64,000 nt of DNA from Aegilops tauschii subsp. strangulata (lineage: Eukaryota > Streptophyta > Magnoliopsida > Poales > Poaceae): the NCBI RefSeq assembly GCF_002575655.3, contig NC_053040.3, positions 356,808,267 through 356,872,266 on the forward strand, in the 5' to 3' direction. The position numbers and the translations under genes are program-made. The notes under the pieces are model-generated. The model made no database searches and was not told the DNA's origin. It worked only from the letters and a program-made list of their open reading frames with translations. Below, one piece after another: positions 12,601 to 22,750 of this stretch (the first letter of the stretch is position 1; the number at the start of each line of letters is the position of its first letter).

Positions 12601-12818
12601 AAACGTCCTTGATGATACAGGACCCCGGGTTACCCACCTTGGCTCAGACATGCGGAAAAAAACTGAAAGATGCTTACACGCTCATAGAACAGCTATATAC
12701 TGGCACACAACAGGTCATCTGCACAGCTGCTCACAACAAACCAGCTCCAACCCTTATCAAGGATACGTTGGACAAACTATCTATGTTGCCTGCATGGATC
12801 GAAGAGTTGAAGAAATAA
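9621..12818 (+). pseudogene. Element B antisense gene: putative gypsy-type transposon (Transposase_28-like) protein, truncated
   Basis: Plus-strand gene opposite to gag-pol. It starts MAKTYTSCNWVQSG at 9621. The N-terminal domain contains QPKDGEVIVFTD (about 9762), LQLYPQDIGPNSV (about 9860) and FCEAYLQEEP, matching the homologous gene in C at YEIDFHDLSPNSF and VCEAFL. Later exons: about 11249-11694 (ending KERYE before a GT donor), 12272-12550 (coiled coil, KSQQAETSKAKDEL) and 12609-12818. Frameshifts near 9710 and 10070 kill it. It ends at a TAA exactly where truncated pol begins on the other strand, so the C-terminal domain seen in C is lost. The molecular function is unknown; the Pfam-style name is from memory. 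Confidence 0.7.
11695..12271 (+). other. Intron of antisense gene in B, with about 75-bp periodic array
   Basis: Donor KERYE|gtaaac at 11695 and acceptor cttcttgtag at 12271. Inside are motif copies of the tagcccccaag type starting at 11810, 11885, 11958, a degenerate one near 12034, then 12109 and 12182. Spacing is about 75 bases. The last two are followed by imperfect hairpins (CCAAGTATAATAC paired with GTATTATGCTTGG). On the element's sense strand the motif reads CTTGGGGGCTA, which resembles a polypurine tract. Confidence 0.65.
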
Positions 12819-13760
12819 GGGCTCCTTATCAGTAGGAGCAGCAAGAACCGGCGGCTCAGCCAATTGTCTCTTCAAGGCCTCAAATGCCTGATCAGCAGCA
12901 TCACTCCAGACAAAGTGATCTTCCTTCTTCATCATCTGGTACAGAGGGATAGCCTTCTCACCCAACCGGCTTATGAACCGGCTTAAGGCCGCAATACGAC
13001 CCGCCAAATGTTGAACATCATTGATACACGCTGGCTTAGCCAGACGGGTGATAGCTTTTATCTTCTCCGGGTTAGCCTCAATACCTCGTTCCGAAACCAG
13101 AAAACCCAAAAGCTTACCAGCTGGTACACCAAAAACACACTTGGACGGGTTAAGCATCATCTTATAAACCCGGAGATTGTCAAAGGTTTCCTTCAAATCA
13201 TCAATCAAGGTCTCCTTCCTCCTGGATTTCACCACAATATCATCCATGTAGGCATGAACATTGCGCCCAATCTGATCATGAAGACAATTCTGCACACATT
13301 GCTGGTAAGTCGCCTGGGCACTCTTGAGCCCAAAAGGCATAGACACATAATAGAAGGCTCCAAAGGGAGTGATAAAGGTTGTCTTCTCCTGGTCCTTAAC
13401 TGCCATATTGATCTAATGATAACCAGAATAAGCATCCAAAAAACTCAGACGCTCCGTAGCATCAATAATTTGATCAATATGGGGAAGAGAAAAGGGATCA
13501 GCCGGACAAGCTTTGTTTAAGTCTGTGTAATCCACACACATGCGCCAGGTGCCATTTTTCTTAAGCACCAGCACTGGGTTAGCCAACCACTCAGGATGAA
13601 AAACGTCAACAATAAACCCAGCCGCCAAAAGCCGGGCCACTTCTTCACCAATGGCCTTACGCCTCTCTTCATTGAAACAATGAAGGAATTGCTTGACCGG
13701 CTTAAACTTCGGATCGATATTAAGACTGTGCTCAGCGAGTTCCCTCGGTACACCTGGCAT
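12777..13760 (-). pseudogene. Element B pol: reverse transcriptase, truncated at RNase H
   Basis: Ty3/Gypsy reverse transcriptase on the minus strand. Frame 13760-13413 holds KKNGTWRMCVDYTDLNKACP and DAYSGYH, ending in a CAG-to-TAG-type nonsense. The next frame (13406-12777) holds MPFGLKSAQATYQ, the catalytic AYMDDIVVKSR, LLGFLVSERGIE and the RNase H connection LAEPPVLAAPTDKEP. It then runs into the antisense gene. RNase H catalytic residues and the whole integrase are missing. The end coincides with the truncated end of the antisense gene, so I infer a single internal deletion at about 12.82 kb. Confidence 0.85.
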
Positions 13761-13823
13761 ATCAGAAGGTTTCCATGCAAAGATGTCCCTGTTCTTACTG
13801 ATGAACTCGATGAGCGTGCTTTC

Positions 13824-14771
13824 CTATTTCGGATCCAGATTAGCACTGATGCTGAACTGCTTGGATGAATCGCCAGGAACAAAGTCAACTAGCTTGGTGT
13901 CATCTGCCGACTTAAATTTCAACAACGGGTCATGCTGTATGGTTGGCTTCTTCAAAGATGTCATATCCGTCGGGTCAACATTGTCCTTGTAAAACTTCAA
14001 CTCCTCTGTTGCATAAAAAGACTCAGCATAAGCAGCGTCGCCTTCTTCACACTCCAAGGCTATCTTGTGACTCCCATGCACTGTTATAGTGCCCTTGTGA
14101 CCCGGCATCTTCAGCTGCAAATAAACATACCAAGGCCTTGCCATGAACTTAGCATAAGCCGGCCGCCCAAACAAAGCATGATAAGGGCTCTTGATTTTAA
14201 CCACTTCAATGGTCAACGTCTCAGATCTGGAATCATAATCATCTCCAAAAGCAACCTCCAGAGATATTTTACCAACCGGATATGCTGACTTGCCAGGCAC
14301 CACACCTTGAAAAACAGTGTTCGATGGCTTAAGATTTTCGTCAATCAATCCCATGCGACGGAAAGTTTCATAGTAAAGGATATTGATGCTGCTGCCTCCA
14401 TCCATGAGCACCTTGGTGAATTTGTATCCTCCAACCTGAGGTGCCACCATCAGCGCCAAGTGACCCGGATTATCAACCCGGGGCGGGTGATCTTCTCGAC
14501 TCCACACAATGGGCTGCTCAGACCATCGCAAGTAATGGGGAACCGCCGGCTCAACGGCGTTCACAGCCCTTTTATGGAGCTTCCGATCCCGCTTGCATAA
14601 ACTTATGGTGAAGACGTGGTACTGCCCACTGTTCAGCTGCTTCGGATTACTTTGATAACCAGATTGCTGCTGCTGATTCCCCTGACTAGGCTGTTGATGA
14701 AAACCATCTTGATTGCCTTGATTACCTTGGCCCTGGAAACCGGAATTAGAACCGCCACCACCATAACCCAA
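13824..14771 (-). pseudogene. Element B: gag C-terminus and aspartic protease
   Basis: 315-codon minus-strand frame. It begins Gly/Gln-rich (GNQGNQDGFHQQPSQGNQQQ), the linker after the nucleocapsid. The protease follows with VLMDGGSSINILYYETF (about 14370-14420), the DGGSS form of the DTGA active site usual in Tat elements, then LEVAFGDD and MPGHKGTITVHG. Just upstream (about 14830-14915) a degraded CPKHGTRERP...ECFIM is the remains of the zinc knuckle, with one stop. Downstream it meets the RT frame. Confidence 0.82.
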
Positions 14772-15189
14772 ACCCTAAGAGCCGGAACCTGAGCCGCCTC
14801 CCGGCCCGTGATTGTTCGGGAAAAGATCAGAATTTTTGCATTCTTTCATGATGAAGCATTCCTTTTAGAGGTGAGTGGACGGTCTTTCCCGTGTACCATG
14901 CTTCGGGCAAGGTTGATTCAGCATCTACTCAAGATTGAAACTTGACCCTCTAGTTCAAGGAGGTGGCCTTCCTTTGTGACGCTCACCATTATTCTGTGTG
15001 TTGGTATTAGCCACAAAATCTGAATTATTATCAGCCTTGCGGTTACCATTGCCCCATTGACTGGCCGGGTTATGATGCTGCCCTTTGACGTTGCCACTCT
15101 TCTTTCCCTTTCCCGGCTTTTCATCATCAGACTCGGGGTCCTTGGTACTACCCGAGTCGGCATACTTAACCAGAGCCACCATCAGCTCC

Positions 15190-16858
15190 CCCATGTCGCT
15201 GTAGTGGTGCTTGAGCCGCCCTAGCTTCTATTTAAGGGGAATAAAACGACAATTCTTCTCTAACATTAAGACTGCTGAGCCGGCATTGATGCGGTCCGAT
15301 GAGTGCAGGATAGCGGAGACCCGGCGCACCCAACGGGTTGTTGACTCGCCCTCTTCTTGGACACATGCGTCCAAATCCACAATTGACATAGGCTGCTTGC
15401 ACGTATCTTTAAAATTCTAGATGAACCGGGCTTTTAACTCGGCCCATGATCCAATGGAGTCGGCAGGCAACCCTTTTAACCAAGTACTGGCCATCCCATC
15501 TAACATCATAGTGAAATATTTAGCACACGCAGCGTTGCTAACATCTAGCAGCTCCATGCCCAGCTCATAACTCTCAACCCATGCTTCAGGGGGTAAATCA
15601 TCTATGTAGTTAGGCGCCTTACGAGGACCCTTGAAATCCTTGGGCAAACGCTCATTACGCAGAGCCAGCACTAAACACGGCACACCCAAAGTCCTACAGA
15701 TCACGCCTGCCTCCTCTGAAACGGTCGGTTAAACCGAAGAATGCTGATGAGCCGCTTGCTGAGCCGCCGCCTTAGCCTCCCCACGTGCTTTGCCCTGATC
15801 CACCGAATCCTGAGCACCATCACGAGCCGGGTCATGTCCACGAGGCTAGTTACGGCGTCACTTAGTACTCGAAACCGCCGGAGAGTTAATGTGCCTACTA
15901 TAACTCCGGCTCGGGCGAGGGGTTGAGTGAATCCTTTCACGACTGTAAGAATAAGCCTCCTGTTGTACCAGCACCGTCTGAAGAAGCTCTCTAGCCCTCC
16001 GTGTTTCAATCGTAGTTGGAGACTCGCCTTCAACCGGGAGAGCCGCCAATCACGTCGCCGCAGCGATCATATTATCCAAAGGGTTAGAATAATGACCCGG
16101 TGGCGTCGGCACATACTGTGGTGGGGTATCGTTCAGACGGGGCGGATCTGCCTTGCGTGGCTGAACCAGTACTCCGACCCCAGGTGCCTCAACTATCCGG
16201 TTTACCACTGGCGGGCCGCTGGTCCCTACACCAGGTGTGTTGAAGAGATTCCTCGCCTCGTAAACCGGAGGCAGACGACTCCGGTGCCTCCTCCTCATGA
16301 CTTCGTTTGAAGCGTTCTGGTCCAACATGAGCCGGAAGGACTCTGCCTGAATTCGTTGTGCCTGAACATCCAGAGCAGCCCGCTCCGCAGTCATCCTAGC
16401 TTTGTCCACCACCAGATCTTCCTTGGCTTGAGCTATCTCATCTCGCAGCTTTGCAACCTCCGCGTTATGCTGAGCTTGATTTGCCGGGTTAACCTCTACT
16501 GTTAACAATGTTGTCAGAGTGTCCAACAAGTCGGACAAGACCTGAGCCGGTGGGCGCACAGGGCCTCCTGCCCCGGCCGCCGTTGCCGCTGCTGACCCGG
16601 AAATCATTGCTGCTGCAGTCGCAGAATTCTGCCCTGGCTATGTACCGGCCATGAAAATCGTGACCCGGTTCGGCAGCTCACAGGGGTCCGGAATACTATC
16701 GCCATCGGAATAGCCCCCAAGCATGCCATCTTGCAGTTGATACAACGAAGTAGTCTCGCCCGTGGATGACCACCATCAGAATAGATGGCCGTCTCACTGC
16801 CAGACACAGATCCTTCAAACACTGCCCCATAGATAAATCCCACAAAGGCGCGCTTCAC
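15190..16858 (-). pseudogene. Element B: gag N-terminus and capsid core
   Basis: Minus-strand frames 16858-16604, 16607-16050 and 15704-15417. The middle one has a coiled coil (VAKLRDEIAQAKEDLVVDKA) followed by a Pro-rich linker. The last is the capsid core (DLPPEAWVESYELGMELLDV, MDGMASTWLKGLPADSIGSW), the classic gag helix-WLxxLP pattern. Below 15417 the core continues past a stop as a VQEEGEST...RWVRR segment. Frames are split by stops and shifts. Confidence 0.78.
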
Positions 16859-17131
16859 CGCGGGCTGAACTCGGGCGGGTCGTGCACGCTGAGACGTCTT
16901 GATGATGTTGGTGCAGACGTCCGTCTCAGGGCCCGGTTCGCTGATCTTGCCAATGAAGACGTGGATTCCGCCGAAGGGGACCCAATACCCGTACTCGATT
17001 GAGCCCCCCTCGGGACCCAGCCTGCATCGTCGTTGTAGAGCTTGCCGCGATGACTCTTGACATCCGGCCCATAGCGTATCCCTTCATCCCTTCGAAGTTG
17101 CCCTTCAAGAACTCGAAACCACCATGCGCTG

Positions 17132-17149
17132 GCCCCATGGTGGGCGCCA
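17132..17149 (-). other. Element B: primer binding site
   Basis: Minus strand TGGCGCCCACCATGGGGC, three bases inside the right LTR (17152). It begins with TGG, complementary to a tRNA CCA end. I do not assign the tRNA species. Confidence 0.6.
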
Positions 17150-17151
17150 AC

Positions 17152-17692
17152 TGTCGTGGAATTGTCACGGCAGATGTCCTAGTGAGAGGACTTAGTCGTG
17201 GAGTCATCGCAACTAGGTTAGCTTAAAGGGGTTAAACGGGAAAAAGGGCACAGGGAGTTTATACTGGTTTGGCCCCTTGCGGTGAAGGTAAAGGCCTAAC
17301 CCGGTTTAAGGTGGTATTGCTTATGTCTCGATTACCAGGGAGCGAACACGCTTGACCTAGCTTTCGATCTCTTGTTTTCTTCTCCTAACTCGCCGCCGGG
17401 TCGTCCCTTTATATACACAGGTTGACGCCCGACGGCTTACAGAGTCCCGGCCGGCTCATAAACAACGTGTCCGGCTCGGTAACTAACTGTACATGCCTTA
17501 TAATACAAGTCATACATATATGGCGGTTTACACTTATTGGGCCTTAAGTCACCTTTAGGCTTCGAGCCTTCAATGAGTCTGCATAGTGAACCGCCCTCTT
17601 CAGCATCGTCATGGGCTTTGTGTTGATAAACCGACCTGAGCATAACCCGGCCCCTCCTGGACGGGTTACACTCAATAGTTACATCCCCAACA
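17152..17692 (-). repeat. Element B: 5' LTR (right copy, 541 bp)
   Basis: Partner of 8070-8610 with the same TGTCGTGG...CCCCAACA ends and length. TATATAAA on the minus strand (17408-17415) is the likely promoter of the genomic RNA. TSD GGTGT follows at 17693-17697. Confidence 0.88.
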
Positions 17693-17697
17693 GGTGT

Positions 17698-17873
17698 GAA
17701 TTAGGTTCTTTACCATTTAGTTATTTAGGCATTCTGATTCATCACCGTAACTATGTAATAAAGAATGGAAGTGTATCAATCGAAGATCGAATTGAGAAAA
17801 AGCTGAGCTGCTGGAAGGGCAAGCTTATGTCTTATGGGGGTCGGCTAGTGCTGATTAATTCGGTACTGACTAG
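17698..17873 (+). mobile_element. LINE, segment 2 of 3 (end of RT domain)
   Basis: A 176-bp island of LINE between elements B and D, in frame with segment 1 after removing B and one TSD copy. It reads LPFSYLGILIHHRN and KLMSYGGRLVLINSVLTS, the typical plant LINE RT C-terminal text. It is closed by ACTAG, the TSD of element D. Confidence 0.85.
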
Positions 17874-19339
17874 TGATACGTCCATTTTGCATCATGCTTT
17901 TATATTCATATTTATTGCATTATGGGCTGTTATTAAACATTATGTCACACTACTTATGCCTATTCTCTCTTATTTTACAAGGTTTACATGAAGAGGGAGA
18001 ATGCCGGCAGCTGGAATTCTGGGCTAGAAAAGGAGCAAATATTAGAGACCTATTCTGCACAACTCCAAAAGTCCTGAAACTCCACGGAAGTCAGTTTTAG
18101 AATATATAAAAATATTGGGCGAAGAAAGTACCAGAGGGGGGCCACCCAACATCCACGAGGGTGGGGGGCGCGCCCTACCTCCTGGGCGCGCCCCCTGCCT
18201 CGTGGGCCCCCTGGCAGGCCTCTGGTGCCCATCTTCTGCTATATGAAGTCTTTCGCCCTGGAAGAATCAAAAGGAAGCTTTTGGGATGAAGCGCCGCCGT
18301 CTCGAGGTGGAACCTGGCGAAACCAATCTAGGGCTCCCGCAGAGATGTTCTACCGGGAAACATCCCTCTGGGAGGGGGAAATCATCACCATCGTCATCAC
18401 CATCGATCCTCTCATCGGGAGGGTGTCAATCTCCATCAACATCTTCACCAGCACCATCTCATCTCAAACCCTAGTTCATCTCTTGTATCCAGTCTTTGTC
18501 TCAAAACCTCAGATTGGTACCTGTGGGTTGCTAGTAGTGTTGATTACTCCTTGTAGTTGATGCTAGTTGGTTTATTTGGTGGAAGATCATATGTTCAAAT
18601 CCTTTATGCATATTAATACCCCTCTGATTATGAACATGAATATGATTTGTGAGTAGTTATGTTTGTTCCTGAGGACATGGGAGAAGTCTTGCTATAAGTA
18701 GTCATGTGAATTTGGTTTTCGTTCGATATTTTGATGAGATGTATGTTGTCTTTCCTCTAGTGGTGTAATGTGAACGTAGACTACATGACACTTCACGATT
18801 GTTTGGGCCTAGAAGAAGGCATTGGGAAGTAATAAGTAGATGATGGGTTGCTAGAGTGACAGAAGCTTGAACCCTAGTTTATGCGTTGCTTTGTAAGGTG
18901 CTGATTTGGATCCATATGTTCCATGCTATGGTTAGGTTTACCTTAATACTTATTTTGTAGTTGCGGATGCTTGCAAGAGGGGTTAATCATAAGTGGGATG
19001 CTTGTCCAAGGAAGGGCAGTACATATGAGCGTGATGAAAACTAGCTTGACGATAATTCCCATGTGTCCTCGGGAGCGCTTTCCTTTATATAAGAGTTTGT
19101 CCAGGCTTGTCCTTTTATACAAAAAAGATTGGGCCACCTTGCTACACCTTGTTTACTTTTTTTACTTGTTACCCGTTACAAATTACCTTATCACATAACT
19201 ATCTGTTACCGATAATTTCGGTGCTTGCAGAGAATACCTTACTGAAAACCACTTGTCACTTCCTTCTACTCCTCGTTGGGTTCGACACACTTACTTATTG
19301 AAAGAACTACGATATATCCCCTGTACTTGTGGGTCATCA
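17874..19339 (+). repeat. Element D: 5' LTR (1466 bp)
   Basis: TGATACGTCCATTTTG...GTGGGTCATCA. It is 53 bases shorter than the 3' LTR, mostly because of one deletion near 19020, where the 3' LTR has extra sequence at about 41905-41957. It carries a perfect 12-bp GC-rich inverted repeat at 18164-18195. Confidence 0.9.
18164..18195. repeat. GC-rich hairpin in D LTR
   Basis: GGGGGCGCGCCC, an 8-base loop, then GGGCGCGCCCCC: a perfect 12-bp stem centred on two GGCGCGCC palindromes. Related hairpins lie in the 3' LTR (41042-41074, one stem mismatch) and in the 3' untranslated part of D (38564-38591, perfect 10-bp stem, same loop length). Confidence 0.8.
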
Positions 19340-19350
19340 AGACTCTTTTC

Positions 19351-19368
19351 TGGCGCCGTTGCCGGGGA
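19351..19368 (+). other. Element D: primer binding site, tRNA-Asp type
   Basis: TGGCGCCGTTGCCGGGGA, 11 bases after the LTR end, matches the complement of the plant tRNA-Asp 3' end. It is identical to the site in element A. Confidence 0.88.
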
Positions 19369-19445
19369 GTGAAGCGCCTTTGGTAAGTGGAATTTCGTAA
19401 GGAAAATTTTATATAGTGTGCTGAAATTTACTGTCACTTGTTACT

Positions 19446-20792
19446 ATGGAAAGTAATCCTTTGAGGGGCTTGTTCGGGGTATCTTCACCCCGACTAGTAG
19501 ACCAAAGAGTTACTCCTCAACCTACTGAACCTACTGAAAATGTTTACTTTGAAATTCCTTCGGGTATGATAGAGAAACTGCTAGCTAATCGTTTTACAGG
19601 AGATGGAACATTACATCCCGATTTGCACCTAATCTATGTGGATGAAGTTTGTGGATTATATAAGCTTGCAGGTATGCCCGAGGACGTTATCAAGAAGAAG
19701 TTATTCCCTTTATCTTTGAAGAGAAAGGCATTGACATGGTTTAGGCTATGCGCCGATATTGGATCATGGAACAACAACCGATTGAAATTGGAATTTCATC
19801 AGAAGTTTTATCATATGCATCTGGTTCATCGTGATCGTAATTATATATATAATTTTTGGCCTCGCAAAGGAGAAAGCATCGCTCAAGCTTGGGGGAGGCT
19901 TAAGTCAATGTTATATTCATGCCCCAATCATGAGCTCTCAAGAGAAATTATTATTCAAAAAATTTATGCTCGGCTTTCTCTCAATAATCGCTCCATGCTC
20001 GATACTTCTTGTACTAGCTCTTTTATGATGAAGACTATTGAATTTAGATGGGATTTATTGGAAAGAATTAAATGCAACTCTGAAGATTGGGAACTCCACG
20101 AAGGTAAGGAGTCAGGTATGACACCTAAGTTTGATTGTGTTAAATCTTTTATGGATACCGATGTTTTCCGTGAATTTAGCACTAAATATGGACTTGACTC
20201 TGAGATAGTAGCTTCTTTCTGTGAATCATTTGCTACTCATGTTGATCTCCCTAAGGAGAAGTGGTTTAAATGTAATCCTCCCGTTGAAGTAAAGGTAGTT
20301 GAACCTATTAAAGTTGAAGAAAAGACTATCACTTATAATGTTGATCCTATTGTTCCTACCGCTTATATTGAGAAACCACCTTTCCTTGTTAGAATAAAGG
20401 ATCATGCTAAAGCTTCAACTGTGGTTCGTAAGAGTAATACTAGAACACCTACACCCCCTGAGCAAATTAAAGTTGAACCTAGTATTGTTATGGTTAAAGA
20501 TCTCTTGGTTGATAATATTGATGGGCATGTTATTTACTTCTGTGATGAAGCTGCTAGAATTGCCAAACCTGATACTAAAGATAAACATAGACCTGTTGTT
20601 GACATGCCTGTTATTTCTGTTAAAATAGGAGATCATTGCTATCATGGCTTATGTGATATGGGTGCTACTGCGAGTGCAATACCTCATTCTTTATACGAAG
20701 AAATTATGCATGATATTGCACCTGCTGAGTTAGAAGTATTGATCTTACAATTAAGCTTGCCAATAGAGATACTATTTCACCAGTTGGGATAG
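19446..20792 (+). pseudogene. Element D: gag-protease ORF (448 codons)
   Basis: Longest uninterrupted frame in the window. Gag capsid: GMPEDVIKKKLFPLSLKRKA, ALTWFRLCADIGSWNNNRL, then GESIAQAWGRLKSML. No zinc knuckle. About 170 residues of linker rich in VEP and VKV repeats follow. The protease reads VISVKIGDHCYHGLCDMGATASAIPHSLYEEI at residues 390-420, given here only as a description of the DMGA active site. A frameshift near 20785 moves the rest of the protease (DFLVLGSPQDDFCPIIFGRPF) to another frame at 20810-21067. The start ATG at 19446 is 78 bases after the primer site. Confidence 0.85.
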
Positions 20793-21297
20793 TTAGAGAA
20801 GTTGAAGTCTTGTGTGGGAAAGTCAAATATCCTACTGATTTTCTTGTTCTTGGTTCCCCACAAGATGACTTTTGTCCCATTATATTTGGTAGACCCTTCT
20901 TGAATACTGTTAATGCTAAGATAGGCTGCAAAAAGGATATTGATACTATTGGTTTAGGGGATATGTCTCATGATTTTAATTTTGCTAAATTTCATAGACA
21001 ACCCCATGATAAAGAATTGCCTAGTAAAGATGAAATTAGGTCTTGCTTCTATTGCCATGCCTCCTAATGATCCTTTAGAACAATATTTGCTAGACCATGA
21101 AAATGATATGTATATGAATGAAAGAAGGGAAATAGATGAAGTATTCTTTAAACAAGGACCTATTTTGAAACACAACTTGCCTGTTGAAATTCTAGGGGAT
21201 CCTCCTCCACCCAAGGGTGATCCCGTGTTTGAGCTTAAACCATTACCTGATACTCTTAAATATGCTTATCTTGATGAAAAGAAGATATATCCTGTTA
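20793..21297 (+). pseudogene. Element D: end of protease and linker to RT
   Basis: Two frames (20810-21067 and 20970-21323) continue pol. The first carries the C-terminal protease signature PIIFGRPFLNTVNAKIGC. The second holds the spacer PPPKGDPVFELKPLPDTLKY that precedes RT in this lineage. It ends at the TTA target of the MITE. A frameshift separates the two. Confidence 0.75.
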
Positions 21298-21580
21298 GAC
21301 TACCCACAATGGGAGTAGCATAGGTAGTAACATCACACATATCTAGATAAAATAGATGATGTGGCAAGCAATAAATGAAGAAAGAGAGGCATGTAGTAAC
21401 ATAGCTAGTTACTACTAGTATGAGTAACATCACACATATCAAGACAAGATGAGTCTATAGCCTAATAAATGAAGTGTTGCATGTTACCACACATATGTTA
21501 CTCCCCACTATAGAGGTAGTAACATAGAGTAGTAACATGGGCATGTTACTATTCTATGTTACTACCCATTGTGGGTAGTC
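21298..21580. mobile_element. Tourist-type (PIF/Harbinger) MITE, 283 bp
   Basis: Perfect 16-bp terminal inverted repeats, GACTACCCACAATGGG at 21298-21313 and its complement at 21565-21580. It is flanked by TTA on both sides (21295-21297 and 21581-21583), the 3-bp TSD of Harbinger elements. It has no coding capacity; internal gtagtaacat-type motifs recur in both orientations. It sits inside D's pol, and the coding text on either side is continuous once the MITE and one TTA are ignored. Confidence 0.88.
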
Positions 21581-22750
21581 TTATTATTAGTGCTAACCTT
21601 TCAGAGCAGAAAGAAGAGAAATTATTGAAAACTCTGAAGAAGCACCGTGCTGCTATTGGATATACTCTTGATGATCTTAAGGGCATCAGTCCCACTCTAT
21701 GCCAACACAAAATAAAATTGGAGAAATACACTAAACCGGTTGTTGATCACCAACGACGGTTAAGTCCTAAGATGAAAGAAGTGGTAAGAAAAGAAATACT
21801 AAAGCTTCTGGAGGTAGGTATAATTTATCCTGTTGCTAATAGTCAGTCGGTAATCCTGTCCATTGTGTCCCTAAGAAGGGAAGCATTACTGTTGTTCCTA
21901 ATGATAAAGATGAATTGATCCCACAAAGAATTGTTACACGTTATAGAATGGTAATTGATTTCCGCAAATTAAATAAAGCTACTAATAAGGATCATTACCC
22001 TTTACCTTTTATTGATCAAATGCTAGAAAGATTATCCAAACATACACATTTTTGCTTTCTAGACGGTTATACTGGTTTCTCTCAAATACCTGTGTCAAAA
22101 GAGGACCAAGAAAAGACCCATTTTACTTACCCTTTCGGTACCTTTGCTTATAGACATATGCCTTTTGGTTTATGCAATGCACCTGCTACCTTTCAAAGAT
22201 GTATGACTGCTATATTCTCTGACTTTTGTGAAAAGATTGTTGAGGTTTTCATGGATGATTTCTTCGTATATGGAACTCCTTTGATGATTGCTTAAGCAAC
22301 CTTGATCGAGTTTTGCAGAGATGTGAAGAAACTAATCTTGTCTTGAATTGGGAGAAGTGCCACTTTATGGTTAATGAAGGTATTGTCTTGGGGCATAAAG
22401 TTTCTGAAAGAGGTATTGAAGTTGATAAAGCTAAAGTTGATGCTATTGAAAAGATGTCGTGTCCTAAGGACATCAAAGCTATAGTAAGTTTCCTTGGTCA
22501 TGCCGGTTTTTATAGGAGGTTCATTAAAGACTTCTCAAAAATTTCTAGGCCTCTGACTAATCTTTTACAAAAAGATGTTTCTTTTGTCTTTGATGATGAT
22601 TGTGTAGAAGCATTTGAAATACTTAAGAAAGCCTTGATTTCTGCACCTATTGTTCAGCCACCTGATTGGAACTTACCCTTTGAAATTATGTGTGATGCTA
22701 GTGATTATGCTGTAGGTGGTGTTCTAGGACAAAGAGTTGATAAGAAATGA
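21581..22750 (+). pseudogene. Element D: reverse transcriptase and start of RNase H
   Basis: Ty3/Gypsy RT. Frame 21915-22295 has RMVIDFRKLNKATNKDHYPL, CFLDGYTGFSQIPV, FGLCNAPATFQRCM and the catalytic EVFMDDFFVYG. A frameshift at about 22270 moves the rest to 22313-22750 (NWEKCHFMVNEGIVLGHKVS, FLGHAGFYRRFIKDFSKISR). RNase H begins at FEIMCDASDYAVGGVLGQR. An in-frame TGA at 22748 ends it. An upstream frame (21556-21918) with LKKHRAAIGYTLDDLKGISP leads in and is also shifted. Confidence 0.88.

Larger units (their letters stand above)
8070..17692 (-). mobile_element. Element B: Tat-lineage Ty3/Gypsy retrotransposon with antisense gene
   Basis: Complete insertion of 9623 bp with two 541-bp LTRs and a perfect 5-bp TSD, GGTGT (8065-8069 and 17693-17697), in the LINE. 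Genomic orientation is minus: primer site at about 17132-17149 inside the right LTR, polypurine tract beside the left LTR. Minus-strand order is gag (17.1-14.8 kb), protease (14.4 kb), RT (13.8-12.8 kb), then an abrupt end. RNase H beyond its start and integrase are missing. From 8.9 to 12.8 kb the plus strand carries a spliced gene. The lineage call follows from the antisense extra gene known in Tat elements and the LVDGGSS-type protease. Confidence 0.88.
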
